Of a DNA stretch of 64,000 nt, positions 36,001 through 49,618 are shown one piece after another. The notes under the pieces are model-generated. The model worked only from the letters and a program-made list of their open reading frames with translations, was not told the DNA's origin and did no database searches. The first letter of the stretch is position 1. Each line of letters starts with the position of its first letter. A program made the translations under genes and the position numbers. Location: positions 192,552,604 through 192,616,603 of the forward strand of contig NC_092520.1 of NCBI RefSeq assembly GCF_037038585.1, given 5' to 3'. The DNA is from Patagioenas fasciata (Eukaryota; Chordata; Aves; Columbiformes; Columbidae).

Positions 36001-37024
36001 AACCCTATGACCTGCCATACTAGAATAACTGAGGGGTAGTAGCCTCCTAAACTGTTTTTGCCTCTGGAAAGATGGAACATGATTTCACAGCCTTATAGAG
36101 TTCCCTTTTTGAAGTACTCTACATCCTATCCTGGGAAAATCAGGCTCAATAGAAGAGAACTATGGTATCTCCTCTGTGTCCAGTGTACTCCTTCTGTTCA
36201 GGGTCAGTTCCACAGAACCAAACTGTACAACATAGGAATTAACTGGTTTGTAATCTGGTAGTAGACTGCAGTACTTCTTTGTTACTTTTGGGGAATAAAG
36301 AGCCATCACTGAAACTTTTCTCACGTCTCCTTTCTTTCATTCTTTCTCAGTGCATTCCAGCCATACTCAGAGTCATTTCTTATCGGTACTATGCATAAAT
36401 ATTTTGTTCTTTTTAGGGTCCCCAAAGTAGTGGTATTGCTTTACAGCAAATCTCTCCATAAGCTCAGGTGTCATGCTTCAGGTACACGTGGGACATATGT
36501 AGGATTTGGAACACATAATGGGTTCTCTCACTTTATCTGAAAGTAGAGCCAAAACAAGACTTCATAAGAACATAAATTCTTTTGCTTCATTAGAAAATCA
36601 AATATTATTTCAAGAGTAAGTAATATTGCCTGCTACTTGGTTAATTTACATGTGATGCTTTTGCCTTTCGAGAACAAATTATTCATTTCATACATGCTGG
36701 CAGGTATGTATTTTCAGATCAGTAGTATCACAGAATGTCAAAAAGAAGCATGGGATCAGCAACAGGAAGGGAGCTGATGCTGAAACTGCAGGTCCATCCA
36801 GTTGTAGGAAACAGACTATGTAATTCTTTAACTGAGTTTTTGTCACTCTCTTTGTAATGAGGGATCTTTTTACCAAAAATGAAAACTATAAAATCATGTA
36901 ATACAACTACAAATGATGTCCAAAGGTTTGAGTGTTTCCTAAGATGTGAGTTACAGCTAGAAATAAGAATTTGCAAGAACAGGGTTGCTTATTTTAAACA
37001 AAGTTGCTAACAATTTGATCTTCT
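33028..37024. other. AT-rich stretch without genes
   Basis: No gene or classifiable transposon was recognised. Simple tracts: AAC units about 33941-33966 followed by a short CA run, a T tract about 35007-35018, and a T tract about 35961-35978. Open frames (34618-34902, 35547-35732, 36058-36261, 36688-36976) are short and domainless. Confidence 0.5.
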
Positions 37025-37560
37025 TGTCCCAATAACAGGATTCTTTACCCGGTGTGCATATAAATGAGTCAAATTTAGGACACAGAGACAGGATACTGTT
37101 TTATTACAGAGTTGTGCAAGTCCAGATGCTGGAGTAAAGGCAGCAGGCCAGTAAGAAAAGTAAAAGGTATTATATACAAAATCTTATCACTGAGTTCACA
37201 TCCTAAAGAGCCAGTTGGCTACACATTTGCATATTGCATTACATAATCCTTTTAGCATATATTGAGCAACATTCAGCTACAGGACACTTTATCCAACTGT
37301 CTTGAGATATGTGTTAAAGTAAGACTCAACTAATTGTGCAGGCTTCAAAAGGTTAGACCTTTTGCTGCAAGGTTAGTAGTGTCTGTAGTTCGCAATTAGG
37401 TGTTTTGCAAATCACTCGTGTTTGTTGTATGAGCAGACTGACCTAAAACTGAAAGGATTTATATTTATATTGCTTTACGTTAGCAATTGCAGACAGGATT
37501 CATTCTTTTAAGTGATGACAACAATCTGGTCTGTACTGCTATTACCACTATTTGAAAGAA
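37025..37560 (-). mobile_element. Possible LTR-like block
   Basis: A TG terminus candidate ('tgtcccaataacagg') is followed within about 90 bp by 'tgttttattacag', which on the minus strand reads as AATAAAA, a poly(A) signal at the right distance from an LTR 3' end. The following roughly 400 bp is less AT-rich than its surroundings. The far terminus and a target duplication were not identified, and no second copy exists in the window. It could equally be unique DNA. Confidence 0.35.
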
Positions 37561-40500
37561 GGGTTGGGTGTGTCCTCTGAACTTATTTCCAGTGTTTAAA
37601 TGGAATTCAGCAGATGTATGCAAATCTGGTTCCTAAAACTTTACATTTCTACTTGAACTGTTCATGTGCTCTAAATAGAATGTGCGGATGAGGACTTCAG
37701 AGTGGACACAGATGTAACTGAGTGTCCTATTAATGCATAAAGCGATGAAGCAATAATGTAGCCAGAGTCTACTGGAAGATGACAAGGCGTAATGTAACAG
37801 CATGTAAAATGGAGGTGGGAGAAAAGACTACATGACAAATTACATTTACCAGAAAGTAATTAATCCTTTCATTTCTTAAAAAAAAAATGCAAGACTGGGG
37901 AAAAAAAAAAGAAAAAAAGATCAATTGTGCCCTGCTATTCTAGCCACTTCATGTCGCAGTCCCTTTTATAAACATACTGAGCTCTGTGGTGAGTTTTTTG
38001 CCTCCTCTCACCCCAACAAGCTATTCCTGAACATCTCTGATTTTATCATTAGGAATTTTCATTTCACTGCAGTTTATATTTTTCCTCACCAGTTTGCAAT
38101 TCTGTGTGATGTAGTAGTTCACCAGCTGAAGTGCTGTTGGACTTTGCTACAGGGCCTGGTGGTTTCAGTAGTTAGTAGTTAGGGACCTTGAATTCCAGAA
38201 CCACAAACTGGACTGGACACAAGAAGCACCACTCTGGTTTATTTCATTAGGGCAATGTGGCGAAAATAACAAAGCAAAGCATTGACAAAATGCTGGAAAC
38301 ATCATAAAAAATGTCACACAGCTGATCAGCGAGAAGAATCTGAATATGACTAGTCACGTTTTTCTTTCTTTACAACATGTGTTCCAATCTATTTTGTCTA
38401 TCTCTCAAGGTACTCATTATCTAGGATATCTCAGCCCTGTGCAAACTGCTGTAGATTACAGTTCTTAGCTTGCCACTACATTTAGTTTTTTCTTATCAGC
38501 TACACTTATGCTTAAAACTACTTCTTTGACAGTAATGGAGAGTAACAGAGTAACTTCTTAGCCTTCCTTAGCTGGATTAAAGAAGTCACATTCTTTAGTC
38601 TCCTCTCAAGTAGCAGTTACTTAATTCTCTGAACATCCTCCTAGACTTTCCTGTGTTCCATTCTGAGTTCTTTTTTTGTGAGCATGAGTAAGCAGTCATA
38701 CACACTTTCTACAAGAAGGCTAACCTGGCCTAAATTGTACAGCGGCATTAATTTCTTCCTACCTCTGCTGGAAGTCTCTGTTCTACTGTACTGAATTCAT
38801 TTGTCTTTTTCACAGCTACATCAGGATAGCAACTGGAAACTGTTCTGTCATCAATGAACAGATCAAAGTCCTTTCATCTGTTTTTCTATAAATAAGCTCC
38901 TAAGCCTGTGTCATGCAAGTTTATCTTATTAGACCTGAAGCATATGATACTGTATGTTTATCAATTGCATTGCAACTTAGAATTCCTATCATCACAATAG
39001 TTAATTGTTCCTCTGTGTGTGTATATATATATATATTTTTAATGAACAACGCTTCCCAACTTTATTTCATCACAAATTCTCTGAGTCAAATCCAATCCTT
39101 TGTGTTTTAGGTAAAAATACAGAAAGAAAAATCTGTCATAAAAATTGTTCTTGTGAAATATCACTCAACTGATAGCTGATCTTTCATAATCCATTGTCAT
39201 CTGCTCTTCAAGTTGTTGTTCCTCCCTTGTTTTTTTAGTTAGTCTCTAATCCCATCTTCACTATTTTTTTCCATAAAGAATTGAAAGACATATCCTGCTC
39301 TAGTCCAAATACAGGAAGTACTCTAAGTATCATCTATCAAAAAAACCCTCCAAATCATCTGTAATTTATGTTAGCATATGTAACGACTGATAAACCAAGG
39401 TTACACTTTTTTTTTTTAATTATTAAGTCTTAATACTGTGTTCTAAGACTCTTCAAAGTAGAGAAGATAGCTTCTGACTGAATCTTATATTCTCAGTTGG
39501 CAACATCTGAATTTCTTGACTAAACTGCACTAAGAAATTTTATTTGGGTTCACTTGCATTTTTATTATTTCCATTCTATACATTTATGTCCATTATTCAA
39601 CTTTATTTTTCTCTTCTATTCAGTATCTTCCTGCTTTTTTTGATGGCAAACACCAAATATTTGTTTACTCTGAGTTTACATCTTAAACTTGAAGAAACTT
39701 CATGATTCTTTCAGATTTAACTGCTCAAGCTTCTAGTTCCAACCAATTTCATTTGCTGGTCCTACTGTTAATAGAGGTCAGATTTTTCAGCTGCATTCAC
39801 ATACAGTTTGTTTGTTTCATTTTTCTAGCTAAATTTAAGTATGACATGTACAATTATATTGTCCATTTTTATTGCTCAGCCGTATGTCTTATAAACCTGT
39901 GGAAGACTTTCTTAAAATAAAAGTCCCAGAGTTTTGAGACTTACCTGCAGTATCAAATCTACCTGAGATATATACCTGAAACATAATCAACTAGGATCCT
40001 TCAGTAGAATCTGAGCAACAGGTTGCTGAGAAGACATTGTGTAGATTTTAGATTATCAGAAGAAAATAGCTATAGATAAATTGAATTTTTTGTCTGCGTA
40101 TCTCCATTTTCATTTCAACACAAAAGATTGTAACTGGTAATTTAGGTGGAGTTATTGGGCTGGTTGTAAAACATTCCTGTACAAATGAACCCAAGATCTC
40201 TTTTACCTCTATTACATACTCCCTCTGTATTCAAGTGCAGAAGAATTTATTGGCAAATTCTCTAAACCACCATTTGTGGAACTTCTTGATTAGTAAAATG
40301 TTGTTCCTTCTAGAGACAGCAACTTGACTGCTGTGAATAAACTCCTTCATTTTAATTGTTTTGCTTAATTAAGGCTCTTAAATCACAGTTAGTCAGATGT
40401 ATGTGTTTTCTGATATATCTGTCCCAGAGGGACATTCAATATATGAAACTTCCTTGCGTTTTAGACTGAGGATTTATAGTTAAGCAAGACAATAAATTTT

Positions 40501-42255
40501 AGATTTTCAGGAAAGAACTATTATAGTTCACACTATCTAAAATAAAACAAAGACATGCTGGTACATAATGCATATTCAGCTTCTTCCTTAATAAACTCCT
40601 GTTAAAATCCGCTTTTACCTTAGTATGACACTGAACAATGAGATGATATTTCAGTAAATTCTGGGGATGCCTGTAAGATTAAATAGAAATACAGTATGTG
40701 ATGATATAAATATTTTAAAATGAGTTTTCACACATCATCTCTATGAATAACATGATGTAAATTATAAATGCTTGTTTTTCATTTCCCAAGAAAGTGTAAT
40801 ATTTGCATAAATTTAATGACAGTAAAGACCATTCTCCATAAGTCTAAGAGGTACCCTAAGCATCAAGTAATGGTTTTTTGGTTGTTGTGTGTTGGGTTGG
40901 GGTTTTTTTTTTATTTTATTTTTTTTTTTAACTTTACTATTAAATCAGTTCTTGTAAACATATTTTTCCTCGAAGAAAGAACTGGCGGGTACTCGAGCTA
41001 GGGAAGACAACATACAATGTATCCTGAAGTAATTATTTTGCAATGGCTTGATTAATAACTCTGTTTTAATATTTAGTAAATGATTTGTTTTCTAATTTAG
41101 TAATGAAATTGTGAACATAATGTTATTAGTTTCCTAGAGCATATACTTTGTAATGTATTTTCCAATAGGAAAAATCACTGCCTGAACGCCGGTAACATTT
41201 CTTTAGAGAAGACTATCATGCTTCTTTGAGAATTGTGTGTGAAAAACAGCCTTGTGCTCTTATGTTCAGTATATTACAAAACTGTCTTACACATTTCCCA
41301 AGTGGTATAATCAGTTCTACTGAAATAGAACTATTAATGATAACATTTAATTTCATTCTGTTTGTAAATGATGAACATTTTTTCTATATTCAGTATGGGA
41401 AGAGAATTTTACTTGATAAAACTGATCTCAGAATAAGGAGTTACTAACAAAGTAATTTTAAAGTAATGATTATTATTATTAATAATAATATTAGTATTAT
41501 TAGTTCATACACCCGTTATTCTCCCTGGAAAGATTTTTTTTCCCCTTCAAAGTAGGAAATCTGTAGGTTGAATCTAGATGAAACTTAATTATTTGTGTTG
41601 TACATTAATCTGGATTAGATGGTCTGACAGGATTCCCCACAGCTAACACAACTGTAAAACAATGGATTACCAAAAATAAAGTAAATTCAAAACAATTTAA
41701 ATATTGATGGAAAATGGTTAAATCTGATATTTTATATTTTTCTGAAAAGTATTATAGCTAAAAGTGAAAAGTATTTCTAACTCATATCAAGTCACAGCAT
41801 CAAGAATAAATTTGTTCAGTAAAATCCAAATTTTATATTTAAGTCATGATGTCGTATGCATAGATTCTTGATAGGACATAATTAAATTGATCTTCATTCT
41901 TGTTTCTTCTAATTCTACATCCTTCAATTTCCATTCTTTCTGCTTGTTAAGTCTCAAGAATTCAAAATGCTTCAGAACTTCCTGGAAAATCATATTAAAT
42001 TTTAAAATTAACTGGAGTTAATCACACATATTGATTGGTATCACATTTTCAACAGTATTTGCTTCTGAACACCATCATACAGTCATTCATACATATCTCT
42101 GTGTAACAGGTTCTGCTGTTTAGTTTTATGTGAGAAACCACTTAGACTATTAGGCATAAGTGTGCTGACTGTATCGCAGTTTTTATGATGAAGGCTACAT
42201 TTGACCTTGCATGTGCTTATATCCAAAGAATTGTAATGTAACATGGATTATTTTC
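37561..42255. other. AT-rich stretch without genes
   Basis: No gene or classifiable repeat was recognised. Simple tracts: A-rich about 37879-37919, alternating TA about 39021-39036, T tract about 39408-39418, T-rich about 40902-40931, and ATT/AAT triplets about 41468-41502. Frames at 37925-38182, 38913-39110, 39702-39920, 40768-41001 and 41226-41447 have no domains. Confidence 0.5.
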
Positions 42256-42465
42256 TTTATGGAGAGAGTGATCAGGCATTGGAATGGCCTGCCTAGGGAG
42301 GTGGTGGACTCACCTTTCCTGGAGGTTTTTAAACTGAGATTGGACATGGCTCTTAGTGACATGATCTAGTAAATGGGCTGAAGTTGGACCAAGGGTTGGA
42401 CTTGATGATCTCTGAGGTCTTTTCCAACCTAGCCAATTCTGTGATTCTGTGTGATTCTGTGATTT
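42256..42465 (+). mobile_element. CR1 3' end with octamer tail
   Basis: A recognisable CR1 3' end in plus orientation. It includes the last coding stretch ('cattggaatggcctgcctag', 'gtggtggactcacc', 'cctggaggtttttaaactg') and the 3' UTR ('ggttggacttgatgatctctg', 'ttttccaacc'). It ends with 'attctgtg' tail units at about 42437-42462. Better preserved than the copy at 300-685. Confidence 0.95.
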
Positions 42466-44723
42466 TAAGTCAAACAATTTTTTGGTTATCTGGTTAGATA
42501 ATTTTATACCTGTAGTCTGAGAGACCTATAAAAAGTTTCTTATAGCCCAAGGAATTTAAATCAAATTGTGATTACGAATGATATACAGAACAAAGCACTT
42601 ATTTGTAAGATCTATTCCCTAAAATTCCTTATGCTTATTCCAAGCTGTTCTGGGTTCATTTTAAAATTTAAGAAATATTTTTAGAGTATCTTCTTCCTCT
42701 GGTGTTCTAAAATGATGGACAGTCTTACAGGAACATCTCTCTAGAAAGACATACATGGTTCTTGTTTTCTAAGCTTTTCCACTGGTGTATTTTTTGTGAA
42801 TTTTGAGAGCTTGCAAATCCAGACTAACATATTATTAAAAAAAAAAAAGAAAGAAAAAGTTTTGCTTCTATTAAAGGCAATTACAACTGCTCAGACAGAA
42901 AAAAAAATTACTGGTAAAAAAGGAATTGGAAAAATTTAATTTAATATTTGTTTTATTCAGTTCAGTTACACAATCTGTGCATGCATCTTGAAAAAACAGC
43001 TTCTCTTTTTTGTGTGTTTTTAGTTTGAGTCTCAAAAAATCTTTGGTTTGGAAGACTTTGGTTTGGAATTAATTTTGTTTATGTTGGTCTTGGCTCTGTG
43101 GCAAGAATTAGAAATGGATTCTGATGCTTGGAAGACTCAACAACTAAATCTGGGTAAAGTTTTGCATTACCAACAATTTAACTGCTTAATACTATTTGAC
43201 CTGTTACCATACTTTTATATGTATTGTTAGGAATGACCTGAAAGTTTTTGCTTCTTTAGTTTTATTATTTTATTTCTTTTCCTGCTTTTTGAAAAGAGTT
43301 AGTCTTTCATTTTACAGATAGTGCGGTAAAGTAAAAATAATAATAAAAAAAAAAGCTGAATAACAAAAGCAAATAGATGAGTTTTGCAATTTGGTTTAAA
43401 CCTAAGTTAAGGATGACAGACTTTCTACATCTTTTTTTTTTATTCAGTCTTGAATAAAAAAGTGCAGTGAGCAGCTACCATGTCGGTAACTTGGGAACCG
43501 TAGCTATAAAGAACAGAGTATGTGAGGCTGTGAAAAGCCTCTTATAAAAAGACTAAAGACTGCATATATTCAGGTTAGTTACTGGCACAAAAAAACTCCA
43601 GTGTTCCTTGTTGCAGTTTTGCATTTTATGCCTGCATTGGTCTGCACAACTGCATGATTGCATTAGTCTGGAGAGGGTATAAAATTCTCTCCCTTTGAAA
43701 TTTTTTTGTTTTGTCAAAGCCAAGTGTCTCCTGAAATTTTCTGGTTTTCATATCCCCTTTATTCCTAAAGAACAATCAATAACAACAACAATTGAAGCAC
43801 TAAAAAAACCCCAACCCCCCAAAAAAAAACCCTAAACCCAAACACCTTATTATGTTATAGGTAAATCAAGATGAGGAAACAGATTTAGGCTTCTGCTCTG
43901 AGTAAGTTGCAAATCTATGGAATCACCCTTTGCCTCCCTCTCCCTTACACCTATTGCAATCTGTCTAAATAATTAATTGGGCCAGAGATTCATAGAGATG
44001 ACTCTAAGGACTGGTAGTGAAGATAATCGGTATCCAAAACAAAGTAATTACGTTGACACAGTCAATGCCATCCTTCCTCTAAGGATCCACTGGCTATTCC
44101 CTAAGTTTAATCAACATGTTTAGGAGACTTCTGGCAGATGAAAGCAACCCAAAAGTATCATAAGTACAACTGGGATATGGAGTGGGGTCCAGATGTAGTC
44201 TACAGGTTATCCTAACCTCTTCTCTGTATGTTTTTCTGTATCACATCACTGCATGCTTCCATTTACACAGGGCCTTAACTCACTAATTAAGTGAATTTGG
44301 TTTATGTTTGAAATATGATGCAGAACACCTGTACAGCACAAAGGATCTGGCAACTGATGCATAGTTTATGGCACTCTGCTGCCTGCTGATTCAAGAAAGT
44401 CCCCAGTGTTAGTGATCCAGGTGGAAGATGATTATACAACATCCCATTTATGGTATGAATATTCCCCAGTCTCCTTCATGGATATTTTGGAAGGGAAGAG
44501 TAGGCACAGAGAGAGAGACAGTGTTTCTTTACCTATTTTTTCAGCTTCAACAGACACAGCTTTAGCAACTCATCACATTTTACCATATGTTATGACCTAT
44601 ATCTAGGTCATATCTCTGGAGAGTCCAGTTCTTAATGATTTTCTAAAGAAGTCTTATTACAAATTTTGAGCTTTTTGGTATTGTCTATAAAATAAAATCA
44701 AAATTAATTGAGGACTCTATGGG
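42466..44723. other. AT-rich stretch without genes
   Basis: No gene or classifiable repeat was recognised. Simple tracts: A-rich about 42836-42860, T-rich about 43432-43443, and mixed A/C about 43801-43850. The frames 43048-43230 and 44406-44606 are short and domainless. Confidence 0.5.
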
Positions 44724-44800
44724 AAACAAGCTTAAAACGAATAAGCTTATGATGAGTAAAATGAATACGCTTAAGATGAATAAGCTTAAAATAAATAAGT
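44724..44800. repeat. Short 15 bp minisatellite
   Basis: Degenerate tandem units of about 15 bp built around (A/G)AATAAGCTTAAAAT: 44724-44738, 44739-44753, a truncated 9 bp unit, 44763-44777, 44778-44792 and a partial unit. The AAGCTTA core is kept in most copies. Confidence 0.85.
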
Positions 44801-45196
44801 CCGGCAGGCATCTCAAGGCCTGCAACAGTGCAAACATCTTTATTTGGACCTTTGGTCATCCAATAATAAAATTAGATTTATTGTAATGGGCCTCAAGATA
44901 TTGTCAAAGGCTTTTAGAAAAAAAGAAATCCAATGAAATGCAAGGAATTTTACTGGTGATCTAGAATTATCTGCAGTTTCTAGAAATGAGATCTCTAAAT
45001 ACATCTTTAATTTATGTTGTCAGCATACTAGACTTTTAAGAAAATAAAGTGGGATCTTAGAACATAAGTAATATTATTTTTTCTCTGCTTTTTGGGTGGT
45101 TGGATGTCTGTCTGTCCTCACACACACACATCTTGGTAAATAAGATATTGTATAATTTTCAAATCCATTGGTATACTCTTTCATTGAAAACCAAAT

Positions 45197-45305
45197 GAAC
45201 AAAACAAACAAACAAAAAACCCAAAACAACAACAACAACAACAACAAACCAAACAAAAAAAAAACACAAAAAAAACACCCAACCAACAAAAAAAAAACAC
45301 ACAGA
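45197..45305. repeat. CAA/CAAA A-rich simple repeat
   Basis: A-rich plus-strand tract of CAA and CAAA units with A runs. It creates a spurious hydrophobic Phe/Val/Leu frame on the minus strand (45074-45463, 45159-45365). Confidence 0.9.
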
Positions 45306-46082
45306 CACAAAAATATCCGTTCGAACTTTTGACCAGTTTGAACCAGTTTTATCAGAGGAGTACAAAAGTCACAGCAAATACAGGAAAAAGACTGGATTCT
45401 AGGAAGTTTTGGGAGAAATAGAAACTGAATACTGAGAAGAGATTCACTAATGCCCACAGACAATGCTATAAGATAGAAAAAGCTATATTAGCCTTTTGAG
45501 GATCCACACAGAACTTTTGTATGACGAAACAAAACCTGCAGTCACCAGAGCCTTGTTGGCTCCACTACTGACAGAAACACTCATTTTGTGAAGTGTCTAT
45601 ATACATGTTGTAACAGGAGTTCAGAAGGCTAAAAGTGTGGGTGTTCAGAATAATTTAGTCACGTATTTGTCTATTTCTTTACTTCTCATACACTTGAGCA
45701 CTCCAATTTCATCTGAAAAAAGATTTGAGAAGTCCTTTTCGTGGCCAGGCACTGCAGAGCTAGAATGAAACATTAGCAGTGGAAAGCAGATGAGCTAGAG
45801 ATTGTCCCCTCTTCCCTACCTCAGTTTTGCATGTCACATGAACTGTGTTAAGTGGACTTATATCAACTTATAAAAAGATGTACTGAAATGAGGGAAGGAA
45901 TAAGTAAGGCCATTGGACAGGTTTAGGTTTTGACTTTAGGTCTGAAGTGACCTATATCGGTAAAATCAACTCTATGTCTGCATTTAAAATACATGAAGTT
46001 AAGAAATGTTCACTCTCATGTTTTGAGTGTGTCCTTACATTTAGGCAAAAAACAGTTTCCTTATAGAAATACATACATACAC

Positions 46083-46116
46083 ACACTCTCACATATATAT
46101 ATATGTGTGAGAGTGT
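46083..46116. repeat. Perfect inverted repeat with AT-rich loop
   Basis: Arms ACACTCTCACA (46083-46093) and its exact reverse complement (46106-46116) flank a 12 bp alternating TA loop. The outer flanks extend the pairing imperfectly. This could extrude as a hairpin or cruciform. Confidence 0.9.
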
Positions 46117-49100
46117 ATTTATATGTATTATACTCTGCATTGAAAAACAGAGGACAAATCAGGTGTTGAAAAAAACAATTTTGTAAAGTTACTAGGGAAT
46201 AATATTCTCTGTAGAAAAATGCAAGAATATAATAGATGTGATTCATCATCAAAATAAATACACTTTTTATATTTATCTAGAAGTAATGGAAAAACAATAC
46301 CTAGAATGTGAGACTTCATCTTTAATCTGTTCACAACAGAATCATCCTGACTCTAATGAATTTCTCTGTACAATGTTCACTGTGGAAACATGAACTATTT
46401 ATTGAAATATTTAAGCAGTCACTGTAATACCATCACAAGGACACCTCAGCCTTGTCCTCTTTTTCTGATATTTTTTCCAGGTAGATGTTTGAAGAAAGTA
46501 ACGAGTTCAAATTGCTGAAGAGATAAGAACATTCTGGAAGTTTCTGCATTTGTCATTCAACAAACACATTTTATTACATTCAAAGAAACAGCTCATTTCT
46601 ATGAAGGACAAAATGACACATATCTTTTACACCTAAATATATTTACAATTGAGAGACTGAGGCTGATGTGTCAAGATTGAAATGTTCCACTATGGTAACA
46701 GTGTGTGCAGATTATTCCATAGGACACTCAAAAAAAAAAAAAAAAACAGGAAAAGTAATGGTGTACTCTGTATGGAGAAAATGTCCTGTCTATTCAAACT
46801 GTTCAATGATACTATTGAGATAAACATTTATTATTATGCACAGTAGGCTAAATGCTTCCATTTTTGCTATTCTTAACAGAAGAGGTGACTTCATTGAGAT
46901 AGCATTGGATTTTTTTAAATTTTCTGATACATTAAAAATGATCTGACACCATCCAAGTATTAAAAATCAATCCGTTTTACACTTAGCTTTCACAGAACCA
47001 TTTTTTTCCATCTCTATTCATTCCACCAAAAGTAACAGAATATGCACTCATTCTTAGAATATTCAAAGCAGAAATAATTGGTTTATTTTGCATTCAGAAC
47101 AATATAATTTTATATTTTATCCATTTTACTTTATACTGCAATAGATGAGATGTGCTAGCCAGACCAATGATATTTCCTCTGAGAAGTTACCTCTCAAACA
47201 GCTCACCAAAGGTCACTTATAATTATCCAAATATCTCTTAATGTTTATTGGTATAGGTTATTAAAGATCTAGTTTATTTTGACTCTGCAGAAAATTCAGT
47301 AACATATTAGACATCCTCATGTGTGTTTTTTCCAGTATACTCACACATAAAATCTATAAACCACCCCTATTCGAAATAATGTCAGCATATGGTCAATTTT
47401 GTGTTTAAGATTGTGCAGTATTAACTTGAAAATAATGTATGTAAAGCTAAGTGTTTTACTTCATAAGAATACTTACATTTAAATGCTCAAATGTCCCCAA
47501 AACTTCTCCTTAAAGATATTTTGCAGCTCAGAAAGTACTCCATAAATCACTGTTCATTTGGTTGTTTTCTTCTGTTTTTCTCAACATTTATAGATTGTTT
47601 CCCAACAGGTTGATATTTCTTAACAATTCTTTTGAAAGATTATCTTACACAATTAATGATTTTTTATCATTATTTGATTTTCTGTTGATGACATCACATG
47701 TGACATTGTTTCTAATCTATAATAAGTATTGTGAAGGAAAAGCACACTGAGAATTCACTGCTTGTTAGTCATAAAGGGCAAAGCTTTTAAAGTGCCCTGT
47801 CTGTGAGGATTTTGAAACATTAAAATCCAGTCATATGAGTATTTGCAAATGTCTTGCCTGGTGATAGGACAGGCATGCTAAAGCTGCATACACTTTTTAA
47901 GCTGTTCCATTGACAGACAGGGCAGAGAATGCTGGATAGGCACCACGAGCTCCATCCTCAGCAAATGTCTTTGTCTCCTTCTTTCATTACTGGCACTTTG
48001 TGACTGGCCCAGTAGATGAAAAATGGACATTTTGAAGAGGATTAATGTGACCAAATGTAGAGCCTAAAATACAGGCTGTGTCTGAACTAGTCATCTAAAC
48101 GTCCTTTATAGTCAAGGGGTACACGAAGACACTTTAGGATGGAATTAATATAAAGTCAACTGAATGTACTCATCTTTCAGATGAGTCACACCTTAAAAGA
48201 CCCTGTTCTCTCCAGTGACTTTAAAGGACACCAGAATTGACTTTCTTGGATGCAGACGTCTTCTAAATTTAGGTGAGATAAGGTCTGTATTTGAAGACTG
48301 ACAACATGGGGAAGAAAAAATATTTCCGTAATGACTAAAAAATGTATAATTGTCGTAAAACCATTACAAATATAGCACCAAAGAAATTTGAACAGTCCTA
48401 GTTAACACTGTATTGTAGAGTTCAATGGGAGAAGGAACAAATGCCTTTTTTTGTTATTAAAAGAAAAAATGCTATGTTTTACTATTAACTGCAATTCAAT
48501 GAGCTTATTAAACAACAGTCAAGACTTTGGTCAAGGACATTTTTTGAAGTGTTTCCATCTAGTATAAGGCAACTTATCTTTGTGTTATTTCAGATGTTTA
48601 AGTTCTCAAATAGAAATGATTTACTGTCATGAAGTGCTAGATACTATTTAAAGTCAACAAAATATGCTCAAGGACATTGAGTGTGATGTGTTCCCCTGTC
48701 ATCTGTTTTTCTCATGCAGTGGAGATTATTGGGTAGGAACTCAGAAAAAAAAAAGTGGAAACCAGGATCCAAACTTTGTTCTTTTTGATTTTGAGGACAA
48801 GGTACCTTCAAAGTTATGTAGTACTTCAGAATTCTGACACAAACACCATACAACTAAGAGTAAGCAAACACAGCCATTTTTATAGCCTACTTAGAAGATG
48901 CTGTCATCACCAGACTTTTTAATGTTCAGAATTTAGAAACAATTTTATCCTATAGTTGAGAGTAAAACTACCTCCCTAAATCACTAGAAATAGACTTTTA
49001 GAAATAGATACTAACAAAAGGTTCAACACAATCTAAACTAAACCTTCAACCATTGACCAGATTCTAGCCTCATTTATGTTAGCTAAAATAACCTGAGGTC

Positions 49101-49577
49101 ACTTATGTTATACAGTGTGAATCTAGGGAGGAGCAGTATCAATATAGCTATAGGAACTTACTTTCTATGCTCTCCAATATGTAACGAGCACAGCATACTA
49201 CTGTTTGAACAAATAGTGTAACTGTGAGACTTTGGCAACCTATGTACCAAATGAAAGCTATTACTATGTACTTTAGTCTTAAATGTCACATTTGTAATTA
49301 GTTGTTGCTGAGGTATCTCAGACTGTACTATTTAGGAACCATTTTATATGAAATGTGTATATATATATATATATAGTACTATAACAAAAAAAAAAACAAA
49401 ACACAACAACAAAAACAAAAACAAAACTAGTGCATTTATATATGCAATTAATATAAATATATGGCTTTATATCAGTATGTCAGTATATATTGTTATATAC
49501 ACACATATATTAGCTTTTTTTTTCCCTAAGAGAATAAATTCTGAGCCCATAATCAAGTCTAGTATATTAGTATAATG
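46117..49577. other. AT-rich stretch without genes
   Basis: No gene or classifiable repeat was recognised. Simple tracts: A tract about 46731-46746, TA run about 49357-49374, and A/CAA-rich about 49384-49425. The segment about 47740-48130 has lower AT content and a motif-rich texture that might be conserved non-coding DNA. Frames here are short and domainless. Confidence 0.5.
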
Positions 49578-49618
49578 ATATGTGCGTGTGTGGGGGTGTG
49601 TGTGTGTGTGTGTGTGTA
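49578..49618. repeat. GT dinucleotide microsatellite
   Basis: A run of TG units with a GGGGG interruption near 49592-49596, about 40 bp. Confidence 0.95.

Noticed and set aside
38180..38290. Minus-strand AATAAA followed by a GT-rich stretch, possibly another LTR end
   Set aside because: No terminus, no second copy and no compositional boundary; one signal alone is too common in AT-rich DNA.
45074..45463. 129-codon hydrophobic minus-strand frame resembling a membrane protein
   Set aside because: The hydrophobic part is the translation of a CAA/CAAA simple repeat read in reverse.
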